Assembly (NCBI GenBank): GCA_024234615.1
Contig: JACKNY010000003.1
Location: 616,788-680,787 of the forward strand
DNA: 64,000 nt
Direction: 5' to 3'
From: Pseudomonadales bacterium
GTDB lineage: Bacteria; Pseudomonadota; Gammaproteobacteria; Pseudomonadales; IMCC2047
Shown in pieces: positions 24,046-33,318 of the stretch. How positions within the stretch are numbered: the stretch's first letter is position 1; each line of letters opens with the position of its first letter. The translations under genes and the position numbers were made by a program. Under the pieces are notes generated by a model. It was not told where the DNA came from. It ran no database searches and saw nothing but the letters and a program-made list of their open reading frames with translations.

Positions 24046-26274
24046 ATGTTTCGTAAATTTCACTCATGGTCTGGTTTGCTGGCAGCATTGCTGGTCGTTG
24101 TTCTCGCCATCACAGGTGCGGTTCTATCTGTTAACCCGTTTTTGGAACGCACCCAGGCCAAAGTATGGGGTTCATCCTCGATTAATGTTGCCGAGTTAAC
24201 CGGAATGATAGCGAATCGTTATCCGGGAGCGGAACAGATACGGCGAAGCCCCTCGGGAAGTATTATCGTCTATTTTACCGACGGTGATCAGGCCGGGGCT
24301 GATCTGATCGACCCGATGACAGGAACCACAATCGGCGCTTATTCAACGTCAGCCATGATGGTCTGGGTAAAAAATTTGCACCGATCATACCTGCTTGATA
24401 CGCCCGGGCGGGTTGGTGCAGGCATCGGTGCTTTTCTTATGCTGCTGTTAACGATTTCAGGTGCCTTCATGCTGGCCAACCGGTTTGGCGGCTGGCGTCA
24501 TATTTTTCGACCGACTCAAGGCTCTTTGAGGCAGCGCTTGCACTGCCAGGTGGGCCGGATGGCTGTTCTTGCCCTGGTGCTATCGGCCGCCACTGGTCTG
24601 TATATGTCAGCTGTGACCTTTGAGTTGATACCTGAGCATCAATCCGTTGAGCCTGCTTTTCCGGAAAATGTAAATGGTGGTATGCCGGCACCAATTGATA
24701 CACTCTCGGCATTAAAAGCCATTCCTGTGACCGAACTAAGAGAGCTGGTTTATCCGTACCCGAACGATCACAATGATGTTTACTCAATCACAACCCATCA
24801 GGGTAGCGGATTTGTTGATCAGTCAACAGGCCAATTACTGTCCTACCAACCGTACGGCAGCATGCAGAAACTCTATGAGTTTATTTACAGGCTGCACACC
24901 GGTGAAGGACTCTGGTGGCTCGGCTTAATACTAGGCCTGAGTGCACTCACTGTGCCGCTGATGGCATGGACCGGTATTCGGATTTGGTGGGAACGTAAAC
25001 AGTCGGCCACATTTATTGACAATAATACAGAACCACAGAGCGCAGATACGGTGATATTGGTCGGTAGCGAAGGTAACAGCACCTGGGGCTTTGCCAAAAC
25101 ACTGCATGATGCATTAAGTCAGTCTGGACAGATTGTTCATACTGCCCCAATGAACAGCCTTGCGCCCAGCTATCCCCAGGCAGAGCGATTATTGATCCTG
25201 ACCTCAACCTATGCTGATGGCGATGCCCCGGCATCGGCCAACCAATTTCTCAATCAGTTGGCGCAGATACCGGATTCCCCCGTTTTGCCCTATGCGGTGC
25301 TGGGCTTTGGGGATCGTCAGTTTCCACAGTTCTGCCGCTTTGCAAAAGAGGTCGCAGACGCACTACAGAATAAGGGGTGGCCAGCGCTGCAGTTGACCGA
25401 ACTCATTGATCGTCAGTCGAGTCAGGCTTTTGCCCGCTGGGGTGAGGCAATCGGCGCTCGAATAGGAACTCCATTGATCTTGGATCATACGCCGCCCCGC
25501 CAACGCACTATGACACTAAAACTGGCGGAGCGGGTGGACTACGGTGCAGAAGTTCAGGCTCCGACTTCCGTGCTCCGTTTCAAGGCACCCGAAAACGCAG
25601 GTTTGGCAGGCCGCTTTCGTCGTCTATTGAGAAAATCAGCATTACCCTACTTCGAAGTTGGCGATTTGGTGGGCATTCTGCCGCCGGGCAGCCACGCACC
25701 ACGCTTTTATTCCCTGGCGTCTGCCTCTCAGGATGGGGTGCTGGAGATTTGCGTTCGCCGGCATCAGGATGGACTTTGCTCAGGTTTCCTGCATAGCCTG
25801 GAGAAGGGTGGGACTATTGAAGCTTTCATCCAGCGAAATCCACGATTTCGCCCTGCTCCCGGCAACAATCCTGTCATCCTGGTCGGAGCGGGAACCGGTA
25901 TTGGACCATTGGCCGGATTCATTCGACATAATCAGGCGCACCATCCAACTTATCTATACTGGGGTGGGCGTAACCCTCAGTCTGACTTTTTGTATGAACA
26001 CGAACTAAGTACCTATCTAAAGGATCAGCGGCTCAGTGGACTCAATACCGCCTTTTCGCGGGTCTGTGAAGGTAGTGCCTACGTGCAAAATAAGATAGTC
26101 GCCGATGGCCCTAATATTCGTCGCTTGGTACAGATGGGCGCGCAGATTCTGGTCTGCGGTGGTCGCGACATGGCAGCCAGTGTGATGGCTGCGCTGGATG
26201 ATATTCTCGCACCGATCCACCTTGATGTGGTCACTCTCAAGGCGGCAGGACGGTATCGTGAAGATGTTTATTAG
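24046..26274 (+). CDS. PepSY-TM / flavodoxin / FAD-NAD(P) reductase fusion
   Basis: The 742-residue protein begins with PepSY-associated transmembrane helices (residues about 8-30, 130-150, 180-200 and 285-310). A flavodoxin-like domain (about 325-470, loop GSEGNSTWG) follows, then an FAD/NADPH module like sulfite reductase flavoprotein (RFYSLAS, GAGTGIGPLAG, VCGGRDMAASV). It can carry electrons from NADPH through FAD and FMN to the membrane part and on to periplasmic acceptors. The ATG at 24046 is preferred over a TTG at 24025, because GGGAG is well spaced. It is the last gene of the operon and belongs to the same electron route as the DUF2271 protein. Confidence 0.88.
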   Translation: MFRKFHSWSGLLAALLVVVLAITGAVLSVNPFLERTQAKVWGSSSINVAELTGMIANRYPGAEQIRRSPSGSIIVYFTDGDQAGADLIDPMTGTTIGAYSTSAMMVWVKNLHRSYLLDTPGRVGAGIGAFLMLLLTISGAFMLANRFGGWRHIFRPTQGSLRQRLHCQVGRMAVLALVLSAATGLYMSAVTFELIPEHQSVEPAFPENVNGGMPAPIDTLSALKAIPVTELRELVYPYPNDHNDVYSITTHQGSGFVDQSTGQLLSYQPYGSMQKLYEFIYRLHTGEGLWWLGLILGLSALTVPLMAWTGIRIWWERKQSATFIDNNTEPQSADTVILVGSEGNSTWGFAKTLHDALSQSGQIVHTAPMNSLAPSYPQAERLLILTSTYADGDAPASANQFLNQLAQIPDSPVLPYAVLGFGDRQFPQFCRFAKEVADALQNKGWPALQLTELIDRQSSQAFARWGEAIGARIGTPLILDHTPPRQRTMTLKLAERVDYGAEVQAPTSVLRFKAPENAGLAGRFRRLLRKSALPYFEVGDLVGILPPGSHAPRFYSLASASQDGVLEICVRRHQDGLCSGFLHSLEKGGTIEAFIQRNPRFRPAPGNNPVILVGAGTGIGPLAGFIRHNQAHHPTYLYWGGRNPQSDFLYEHELSTYLKDQRLSGLNTAFSRVCEGSAYVQNKIVADGPNIRRLVQMGAQILVCGGRDMAASVMAALDDILAPIHLDVVTLKAAGRYREDVY

Positions 26275-26357
26275 CCTGTTAATTGGTTGGGATGACTTGA
26301 TACTTCTTTAAAGTGAAAAAACATTCAATTCTTTAATATTTTAGTAAGGAATATTCT

Positions 26358-27038
26358 ATGGACGCTCGTCAATTGATAGACAATCTCTTTAATTCCGGCA
26401 GTGAGTTTCTCGGTAATCAATCCGCAGCTAAGACTGCGGGTGGTCAAAACAACTCGATATCCGACTTTTTGTCAGGGAAAGGAGGCGCAGCGCTTGCCGG
26501 GGGTGCTTTAGGTCTTTTACTGGGTAATAAAAAGGCCCGCAAAGTAGGCGGAACAGTTGCTATGTATGGCGGGCTGGCCGCGTTGGGTGCAATCGCTTAC
26601 AAGGCATATGGCAACTGGCAGCGGAATCAGACCGATATACCTGTCCATGAGCCCCAAACAATTGATCGACTCAGTGGACCGCAAGCGGATAAGCACAGTA
26701 AAGCAATACTCCGGGCACTGATCGGAGCGGCCAAGGCCGACGGTCATATTGATGATCGGGAACAGGAGATGATTGGAAAGGAAATTGCTAAGCTGAGTGA
26801 TGACGTGCAACTACGGCAATGGTTTGATCAGGAGTTGAGAAAGCCGCTGGATCCTGCGGAGGTTGCGTCTTCTGCATTATCATCGGAGATGGCGGCCGAG
26901 ATGTATCTCGCCAGTGTGGTAATTGTCGATAAAGAGAATTATATGGAACGAGCTTACCTACAGGAACTCGCCCGTCAGCTAGAGCTGGACACAGCACTTA
27001 TCAATGAGCTTGAGCGGCAGGCTTCGCATGTGCTGTGA
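26358..27038 (+). CDS. DUF533 / TerB-like protein (YebE type)
   Basis: The 226-residue protein has an N-terminal half with Gly/Ala-rich helices (residues 45-85; GGAALAGGALGLLLG), possibly membrane-active, and a C-terminal TerB-like helical domain (about 110-220) with acidic residues including ADGHIDDREQE. It matches the DUF533 family that includes E. coli YebE. Function in that family is unsettled; some members are envelope-stress induced. An AAGGA site precedes the ATG. It stands alone, 83 bases after the reductase gene, and convergent with the GST gene. Confidence 0.82.
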   Translation: MDARQLIDNLFNSGSEFLGNQSAAKTAGGQNNSISDFLSGKGGAALAGGALGLLLGNKKARKVGGTVAMYGGLAALGAIAYKAYGNWQRNQTDIPVHEPQTIDRLSGPQADKHSKAILRALIGAAKADGHIDDREQEMIGKEIAKLSDDVQLRQWFDQELRKPLDPAEVASSALSSEMAAEMYLASVVIVDKENYMERAYLQELARQLELDTALINELERQASHVL

Positions 27039-27141
27039 ATTGGTATCCATACAGATTGAAAACTGATAAATCTGCTGCATGGGTTCCATGCTAGCTTAGG
27101 GAGCCTCATGCCTGCGGTCAAGCGTGTCGACAAAAATGCAC

Positions 27142-27984
27142 TCAGTCCAAATCACTGGCGTCGTGGCGTTCGGGTAGCTGTAATTCTTCCTCGCCCCAGA
27201 TTCGATTGACCCGTCGTCCCCGTTGTACCGCAGGGCGCTGGCTGATTTCCTGCGCCCATCGCACTACATTGGTATAGGACTCTACACCAAGGAACTCACC
27301 CGCTTCGTATAGTTTTCCATTTGCCAGGGCGCCGTACCAGGCGTAGTTGGCGATATCAGCGATGTTGTAGTCGTCGCCGCAGAGGTAGCGACGTGAGGCC
27401 AGGTTGCGATCCAGCACGTCCAGTTGCCGTTTTACTTCCATGGCATAGCGATTGATAGGGTACTCTAACTTCTCCGGCGCATAAGCGTAGAAGTGGCCGA
27501 ATCCCCCTCCGAGAAAGGGTGCGCTACCAATTTGCCAAAACAACCATGATAAACATTCGGCTTTCGCGGAGGGTTCCGTTGGCAGCAGCGCATCAAATTT
27601 TTCGGCCAGATAGACCAGGATGGCACCCGATTCAAATACTCGGGTCGGCGGTGAAGTGCTTTGGTCAAGCAGTGCGGGGATCTTGGAGTTCGGATTTATT
27701 GCTGTAAATCCACTGCCAAACTGATCCCCTTTATTAATATCGATTAACCAAGCATCGTATTCTGCTCCAGTTTTACCCAGTGCCAGCAACTCCTCCAATA
27801 ATACGGTGACTTTCACTCCGTTGGGTGTTGCGAGCGAGTACAATTGTAATGGGTGCTTTCCAATAGGTAGCACTTTATCGTGTGTCGCCCCGGCTATAGG
27901 TCTGTTGATGCTGGCAAATTTCCCGCCGCTCGATTTATCCCAGGTCCATACACGGGGGGGAGTGTACTCGTCTATTTTACTCAT
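27142..27984 (-). CDS. yghU: Glutathione S-transferase, YghU/YfcG type (Nu class)
   Basis: The 280-residue protein has an N-terminal extension (about 50 residues), a thioredoxin-like domain with PNSKIPALL and ESGAILVYLAEKF, and a helical C-terminal domain. Extended length and N-terminus match the disulfide-bond oxidoreductase YghU. Threonine/asparagine residues in LATPNGVKVTVLLEE fit the T-x-N pattern of nu-class GSTs. It is monocistronic, with weak GAGG before the start. The family handles thiol-disulfide exchange with glutathione in the cytoplasm; its substrate here is unknown. Confidence 0.88.
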   Translation of the reverse strand: MSKIDEYTPPRVWTWDKSSGGKFASINRPIAGATHDKVLPIGKHPLQLYSLATPNGVKVTVLLEELLALGKTGAEYDAWLIDINKGDQFGSGFTAINPNSKIPALLDQSTSPPTRVFESGAILVYLAEKFDALLPTEPSAKAECLSWLFWQIGSAPFLGGGFGHFYAYAPEKLEYPINRYAMEVKRQLDVLDRNLASRRYLCGDDYNIADIANYAWYGALANGKLYEAGEFLGVESYTNVVRWAQEISQRPAVQRGRRVNRIWGEEELQLPERHDASDLD

Positions 27985-28586
27985 GGATTTGTAGCCTCAT
28001 TTGCGCTGAACTGTTGAGATGATGATAGCATTCAGCTATGCAGGCTGCTCTTCAGATAAGCTCAATCGTTATTCAGTAAAAGCTTTATTAACAGGCGGAA
28101 TATAGGATAACAACCGGCCCCTGTTATTTTCGCCTAATGTCTTACAAAAGGGAGGATACCATATACGGAAAATTTATGAGTTTGTAGAGAAAAACGGCGA
28201 AAAGTCCGTAACAATGAGGTTCTGGAGAAAACCAAAATCCGATGTTTCGAGGAGAGGTATCTGTCGGCACGGCTGCAGTTTAAAGAGGCAGGAGGGCGGT
28301 AATCCGCATAGATTTGCAGTCACAGTCCTGGGGGTTAAGCCAGCCCTGATTGTGGTAGACATGAAGCGAATCTCTATGATCTTAATATCAAGTATGTTGA
28401 TATGGTTTCTTTAGATGGTGCTATGGTTTTGTTAAAAGTCGCCAATTCCCCATCCTAAAGCCTTCCAATTTGAATGCAAAGCTGTAAGAAGGTAAATACT
28501 TAGCGATGTGGGTGGGGCGGTTTATTACATTAATGCCATATTCCAAAACTTTCTGTTTCAATCTTTTTAGAACGAATCTGGTCAGA
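27985..28586. other. Gene-poor stretch between GST and Lrp genes
   Basis: I see no supported gene. Short frames at 28174-28362 (minus) and 28214-28414 (plus) overlap and lack motifs and ribosome sites. A 7-bp inverted repeat (TAACAGG/CCTGTTA) at 28089-28126 is followed by TTTT and could be a weak terminator of unknown transcript. Confidence 0.5.
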
Positions 28587-29048
28587 TTAATCGATTGGAT
28601 ATGCAGTACTAGTACATACGGTACGAATGCCAAAAGCGGTCTTGATTCTTGCCACACCGGGTAGGTTGGAAAGGTGATTTTTATGCAGTCGTTCATAATC
28701 ACTGGTGCCGCCAGCCGCCACTCTTAACAGGTAATCAGCCTCTCCGGTCATTAAATAGCATTCCATAATCTCTGGGTTCTTGCGTACCGCTGCCTCGAAA
28801 GCTTCCTGGCACTGGACGCTCTGGCTATTCAGTGTGATTTCTACAAAGATGATTGTTGGTCTGCCGATGGCCGCTGGATTTACCAACATTACATAACCAG
28901 CAATAACTCCTTGCTCCTCCAGTTGTTTGACCCGCCGCAGACAGGCGGAAGGGGATAGGTTTATTCGCTCTGCTAACTCCGAATTACTTAGTCTGCCATC
29001 ATTCTGGAGAGCCCGCAGTATCTTGCGATCAGTTGAGTCTAGTTTCAT
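28587..29048 (-). CDS. Lrp/AsnC-family regulator divergent from dadA (DadR-like)
   Basis: The 153-residue regulator has an N-terminal helix-turn-helix (residues about 5-60, MKLDSTDRKILRALQNDGRL) and a C-terminal RAM amino-acid-binding domain with GEADYLLRV. It is divergent from dadA, with 148 bases between starts. In Pseudomonas an Lrp-type regulator (DadR) divergent from dadAX activates it in response to L-alanine, so this is the probable counterpart. The intergenic stretch is AT-rich and would hold its sites. Assignment as DadR is by context. Confidence 0.88.
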   Translation of the reverse strand: MKLDSTDRKILRALQNDGRLSNSELAERINLSPSACLRRVKQLEEQGVIAGYVMLVNPAAIGRPTIIFVEITLNSQSVQCQEAFEAAVRKNPEIMECYLMTGEADYLLRVAAGGTSDYERLHKNHLSNLPGVARIKTAFGIRTVCTSTAYPID

Positions 29049-29196
29049 AAATAGAATTTTATGCGAATTAATTTAATATATTAGGTAATAAGTTGTTTTT
29101 TTATACATAAAATTAGTGGAATTTGCAATCACCTATAAATCAATTTCCAGTATGCTTTGCAACAGTTTTGGTCATCCATTAATGGAGCAATCTTCA

Positions 29197-30453
29197 ATGA
29201 AAATTATCGTTCTTGGCAGTGGTGTAATCGGTGTGACGAATGCCTATTATCTCGCGAAGGAAGGACATGAGGTTACCGTAATCGATCGTCAGCTTGAACC
29301 CGCGATGGAGACCAGCTTTGCTAATGCGGGAGAGGTTTCGCCCGGATATTCGGCGCCTTGGGCGGCCCCCGGTATTCCGTTAAAAGCAGTTAAATGGCTG
29401 ATGATGAAGCACAGCCCTTTGATCATACGCCCTTCTCTGGACCCCTCCATGTGGTCATGGAGTCTTCAGATGCTCCGCAACTGCACTACTGCACGGTACG
29501 AAATCAATAAAAGCCGTATGGTGCGTCTAGCTGAGTACAGCCGGGATTCCCTCAAAGCGTTGCGTGCTGAAACTGGGATTCAGTACGATGAACGCAGTCA
29601 AGGCACCTTACAATTGTTCCGCTACCAGAAACAATTGGATTCGGCTGCAACCGATATGGCTATTCTGGACAGATTCGCAGTGCCCTACGAATTATTAGAT
29701 CGGCAAGGATGTATTACTGCGGAGCCTGGACTCGTACATGTAAAAGAGAAAGTAGCCGGTGGTTTGAGGCTGGTTAATGACGAGACAGGCGATTGTTTTA
29801 TGTTTACCCAGGCGCTTGCCAAAATGGCGCAACAGATGGGGGTTCAATTCCGTATGGGTATCAATATCCGCCGTTTACAAGCAGAGGGTGGAAGGATCAG
29901 CGGTGTCGAAACGGATACAGGGGTTGTGAGGGGTGACGCCTATGTAATGGCACTCGGCAGTTATTCTTCTCTTTTACTTAAGGCGGTAGGCATCAAGGCA
30001 CCAATTTATCCAGTAAAAGGCTACTCCATCACATTACCTATCGTAGATGCGAGTGCGGCGCCCGTATCTACCATTATGGATGAAACGCATAAAGTGGCGA
30101 TAACCCGATTAGGAAATCGTGTCCGTGTTGCCGGTACAGCAGAGATTACTGGTTACAACAACGAACTCAAAGAACGCCGACGTGAAACCGTTGAGCATGT
30201 GGTGTCAGATCTATTCCCCAAGGCTGGGGATTTATCCAAAGCCGAATTTTGGTGTGGCCTGCGCCCTATGACGCCGGATGGCACACCTTGTGTGGGCTCG
30301 ACAACCATTCCCAATCTTTATCTTAATACTGGTCACGGTACACTGGGTTGGACGATGGCTTGTGGCTCGGGCCGTCTGTTGAGCGACCTTATATCCGGCA
30401 AGAAGCCTGAGATTGATACTGATGGGCTTTCCATTCATCGCTATGCAGCTTAA
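29197..30453 (+). CDS. dadA: D-amino acid dehydrogenase small subunit
   Basis: The 418-residue flavoprotein oxidises D-alanine and other D-amino acids to 2-oxo acids, feeding electrons to the membrane. It has an N-terminal FAD site (VLGSGVIGVTNAYYLA) and typical DadA regions such as FANAGEVSPGYSAPWAAPG and LRPMTPDGTP near the C-terminus. Start 29197 is set by GGAG and gives the normal N-terminus; the upstream in-frame region is not needed. The next gene, alanine racemase, is co-directional, 147 bases on, so together they interconvert and degrade alanine. Length is near the usual 430. Confidence 0.93.
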   Translation: MKIIVLGSGVIGVTNAYYLAKEGHEVTVIDRQLEPAMETSFANAGEVSPGYSAPWAAPGIPLKAVKWLMMKHSPLIIRPSLDPSMWSWSLQMLRNCTTARYEINKSRMVRLAEYSRDSLKALRAETGIQYDERSQGTLQLFRYQKQLDSAATDMAILDRFAVPYELLDRQGCITAEPGLVHVKEKVAGGLRLVNDETGDCFMFTQALAKMAQQMGVQFRMGINIRRLQAEGGRISGVETDTGVVRGDAYVMALGSYSSLLLKAVGIKAPIYPVKGYSITLPIVDASAAPVSTIMDETHKVAITRLGNRVRVAGTAEITGYNNELKERRRETVEHVVSDLFPKAGDLSKAEFWCGLRPMTPDGTPCVGSTTIPNLYLNTGHGTLGWTMACGSGRLLSDLISGKKPEIDTDGLSIHRYAA

Positions 30454-30600
30454 TAGTCTTGGATATGAAAAAAGGTTGGGGTGCTGAAAAAATCTTAAAA
30501 TTGTACGCTTATTAAGAATACGGTATCCCGGCCTTATACAGAGCTATTCGCTTTGCACAGCGCTAAAAATTTTTCCTAAACTTCGGAATAACTAACCTAA

Positions 30601-31686
30601 ATGGCACGTCCTACAAGAGTATCGATTAGCCTTGAGGCAATTCGTCATAACTATACATTTGCCGTTAGGCTGGCGCCGTTGTCAAAATCGATAGCGGTCG
30701 TCAAAGCGGATGCCTATGGTCATGGGGCGACAGTAATAAGTAAGGCCCTCGAGCCACAGGTACCGGCCTTTGCGGTTGCTTGTATCGAAGAAGCAATAGC
30801 GTTGCGGGAAGCAGGAATTAAAAAACCGATTTTATTACTTGAGGGTATTTTCTCGGCCGATGAAGTAAATCTGGCATCTATGTACAATTTCTGGATGATG
30901 GTTGGAAACCAACAACAGGTCGATGCGGTCGTTAGTGCCAAAATTTCCAAACCGGTGGTTGTTTGGATTAAAGTAGATACGGGCATGCATCGACTAGGCG
31001 TATCTCCGGTCGATGTGAAAAAGGTTTACGCAAACTTAGCCAATAGCGCCAATGTCAATTCAGAAATGGTGATAGCCACGCACTTTGCTTGCAGCGATGA
31101 GCTAGACAGTCATTTCACCTATGAGCAAATAAACCGCTTTCAAGGAGCGGTAGCAGGGCTTCATGCGCCGATCAGTATGGCTAATTCAGCGGCTATACTG
31201 GGTTGGGAAAAAGCCAGGGCAGACTGGAATCGTCCTGGTTATATGCTCTATGGTAATTCTCCCTTTCCATACAGTCATGCAGCGAGTGATCAACTTAAGC
31301 CTGCAATGACATTTCAATCCGCTGTCATCAATATCAGAGAGATTGAAGCGGGCGAGTCGGTAGGTTACGGTTTACAGTGGCAAGCCGATCGAACCACAAA
31401 GGTTGCCACTGTCGCGGTTGGTTATGGGGATGGCTACCCACGAAATGCCCCCAATGGCACACCCGTATTGGTTAATGGGCAACGCGTACCTTTAATCGGA
31501 TGTGTTTCCATGGATATGATAACCCTTGATGTCACCGAGTTGGCAGATGTTGAAATTGGTGATGAGGTGATTCTTTGGGGCAAACAATTGCCGGTTAATG
31601 AAGTCGCGAAATGGACTGGAGCTAGTGGTTATGAACTGCTGACACGCATGCCTAAACGCGCACCACGAATTTATACTGACCATTAA
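30601..31686 (+). CDS. dadX: Catabolic alanine racemase
   Basis: The 361-residue PLP enzyme interconverts L- and D-alanine. K35 (VVKADAYGHG) holds PLP, and the C-terminal beta domain carries the second catalytic tyrosine in ESVGYGLQW. GDGYPRNAPNGTPVL and CVSMDMITLDV are family signatures. The position after dadA makes it the catabolic paralog; a second racemase (alr) lies at 55460-56539, and both sets share the KxxAYGHG motif. No strong ribosome site precedes the ATG, and the gap of 147 bases could hold a separate promoter. Confidence 0.92.
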   Translation: MARPTRVSISLEAIRHNYTFAVRLAPLSKSIAVVKADAYGHGATVISKALEPQVPAFAVACIEEAIALREAGIKKPILLLEGIFSADEVNLASMYNFWMMVGNQQQVDAVVSAKISKPVVVWIKVDTGMHRLGVSPVDVKKVYANLANSANVNSEMVIATHFACSDELDSHFTYEQINRFQGAVAGLHAPISMANSAAILGWEKARADWNRPGYMLYGNSPFPYSHAASDQLKPAMTFQSAVINIREIEAGESVGYGLQWQADRTTKVATVAVGYGDGYPRNAPNGTPVLVNGQRVPLIGCVSMDMITLDVTELADVEIGDEVILWGKQLPVNEVAKWTGASGYELLTRMPKRAPRIYTDH

Positions 31687-31713
31687 CTCGTTGTAAATCA
31701 ACAGACTATAGAT

Positions 31714-32172
31714 TTAAACGTATTTGAGTGGGAGATTCGTTGTATTTTTGACGGTTTCCATAACAAAGTTGCTATTGAGACTGTATAGGCTAGCCTCTTC
31801 GTTCAGTTGTTTGTAAAGTCGACTATAGCCGTCCATATCAGTGACTACCGCTTTAATTAAGTAATCCATATCGCCAAGCAGCCGATGTATTTCTAATACT
31901 TCAGGTATTTCTTTTACGACCCGCTCAAATTTATCTAAACCATGCGGGTCGTGGCGGTTGGTACGTACCACTAAGAATGTAGTCAAGGGTAAATTTAGTT
32001 TTGAGGAATCAAGCAGCGTAAGTCGTGCTGTAATGACTCCACTCTTCTCCAGTTTTTGAATTCTCTGTCCGCAAGCACTTTTTGAAAGCCCAACGCGGTT
32101 GGCGACAACCGTTACAGGCAAAGTAGCGTCTTGCTGAAGGATTGCGAGAATGGCTTTATCAAATCTGTCCAT
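31714..32172 (-). CDS. Second Lrp/AsnC-family regulator
   Basis: The 152-residue protein has an N-terminal HTH (MDRFDKAILAILQQDATLPV) and a C-terminal RAM domain (LLGDMDYLIKAVVTDMDGY). It converges with dadX, its 3' end 27 bases after the racemase stop. It may act with or apart from the DadR-like protein. Its ligand is unknown. The ATG at 32172 has a weak site. Confidence 0.85.
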   Translation of the reverse strand: MDRFDKAILAILQQDATLPVTVVANRVGLSKSACGQRIQKLEKSGVITARLTLLDSSKLNLPLTTFLVVRTNRHDPHGLDKFERVVKEIPEVLEIHRLLGDMDYLIKAVVTDMDGYSRLYKQLNEEASLYSLNSNFVMETVKNTTNLPLKYV

Positions 32173-32223
32173 ATGCGAAAGTCTGTTTGATCCGAGGCTC
32201 TTTGGTTATCCTCTATTATCGAA

Positions 32224-32248
32224 ACGGGGGCTCTGACAGAACCCCCGT
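32224..32248. terminator. Hairpin between the Lrp gene and the 29-residue ORF
   Basis: ACGGGGG and CCCCCGT (7 bp) enclose a short inner TCT/AGA pairing. It lies 16 bases beyond the 3' end of the small minus-strand gene. The T-run is weak on both sides, so strength is uncertain. Confidence 0.5.
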
Positions 32249-32264
32249 CGGAAAAATAACAGGT

Positions 32265-32354
32265 TTATGCCTGTTGACGCCTTTTATCTTTTTTCTCAAG
32301 GCGTTTTTCTTTTAGGGTTTTTTTCGGCTGTTTCTTTTCTTTGAGCTTTGACAT
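32265..32354 (-). CDS. 29-residue lysine-rich small protein
   Basis: The frame ATG at 32354 to TAA at 32265 encodes a 29-residue product of Lys, Glu, Arg and Gln, beginning MSKLKEKKQP. An AAGGAG site lies 9 bases upstream, and a GC-rich hairpin follows 16 bases after the stop. Over half the residues are charged, and it is strongly basic. Similar tiny Lys-rich proteins occur in other gammaproteobacteria as hypothetical genes. A nucleic-acid or ribosome association is only a guess. The AAGGAG site and downstream hairpin support it as real. Confidence 0.6.
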   Translation of the reverse strand: MSKLKEKKQPKKTLKEKRLEKKDKRRQQA

Positions 32355-32493
32355 GTCATTACTCCTTGGATAATTCTCTCGGGGTAAGCACTGCGGCTGA
32401 CCACTCTATTCAATCTTATCTAATATTTATTTCACAAACTCTGGCGAAACATGCATGTCGATATCCTCCTTCCTATTTCGGGAATGATTAAGG

Positions 32494-32874
32494 TTAAGCG
32501 ATCGCGAGAATACGAACCTGTAACCGGGAGCCCAGAAAGTTCACCCTTACCTTGTCGCCAATGCCACATCCCATAAGGCGTCTACCTAGAGGCGATAAGC
32601 ACGACAGTTGTCCTTTCTCCAATTTACGCTGTTTCGGATCGACCAGTATGAAATCTGTGATTTCTCCGGTCAGCAGGTTTTCCACTGTGACAGTCGATTG
32701 CAGAGAAACCCGTGGGGCTTGCTCTAGAATAGAGCGTAACGGGTACTCGAGTGCAGAAAAAGCATCCGCTAGTTGCACTGGTGATAACGTAAAATCCAGC
32801 GGTGTAGAGATAAAATAGTTTTGTATGCAGCGATTCAGTGATGATTGAATGCGTTGCCTGATTCCCCTGTTCAA
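32494..32874 (-). CDS. GreA/GreB C-terminal-domain protein, Rnk-like
   Basis: The 126-residue protein carries a GreA/GreB-type C-terminal FKBP-like fold (about residues 50-125), with VSLQSTVTVENLLTGEITDFILVDP and CLSPLGRRLMGCGIGDKVRV. The N-terminal part is short and helical, without a long coiled coil, which matches Rnk (regulator of nucleoside diphosphate kinase) more than GreA. Rnk-type proteins interact with RNA polymerase. It stands alone between a small gene and a 440-base gap. Confidence 0.75.
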   Translation of the reverse strand: MNRGIRQRIQSSLNRCIQNYFISTPLDFTLSPVQLADAFSALEYPLRSILEQAPRVSLQSTVTVENLLTGEITDFILVDPKQRKLEKGQLSCLSPLGRRLMGCGIGDKVRVNFLGSRLQVRILAIA

Positions 32875-33318
32875 GACAGTACTCCTTCACGACCAGCAAA
32901 TGGCCGTCAAATTTAGATGAGTAAAAAAATTAAAGGCTTACGGCGGGCGCAAGAGAGCGCCCGTTAGATGGGGAAGGTGAGAGTAACTCTCCAAGAAAAA
33001 AATCGAACCAACTTATACATCACAAAAACTCTGAGCGTAATTTGCCTGATTGGTGACCTAGTAAAACTGAGTCTACCTAGTAAAAAAATAAAGTCAAACT
33101 GAAGACTTTTTCAATACGTGATAATACTGAAATAACCTGATTTTTGTTCATCTTGAATGGCTTTCAGCTTCAATTGTTGTTATCAATTCTTCTTGGGTCT
33201 AACAATATTAATCGGTTAAGCTGAAAAGGGGTTGCTTCTCTATAAGTGTATCCACGGCCCGAAACATTTTGTTTCTGTACCGTCCAAGTTGTTTGTCTTC
33301 TCTCACAGGAGTTATCAC
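32875..33318. other. Gap with two inverted repeats, no gene
   Basis: A strong hairpin (CGGGCGC/GCGCCCG, 32944-32963) and an imperfect palindrome around GAGAGT-a-ACTCTC (32979-32991) lie upstream of the Rnk-like gene start. On the minus strand the first hairpin is followed by a T-rich run 14 bases later. They may be regulatory or terminators. The rest is AT-rich and unassigned. Confidence 0.5.

Noticed and set aside
28174..28414. Two opposite short frames between GST and Lrp genes
   Set aside because: They overlap each other, lack ribosome sites and motifs.
28421..28702. 93-codon minus-strand frame overlapping the end of the DadR-like gene
   Set aside because: It overlaps a well-supported Lrp gene in another frame and has no family features.
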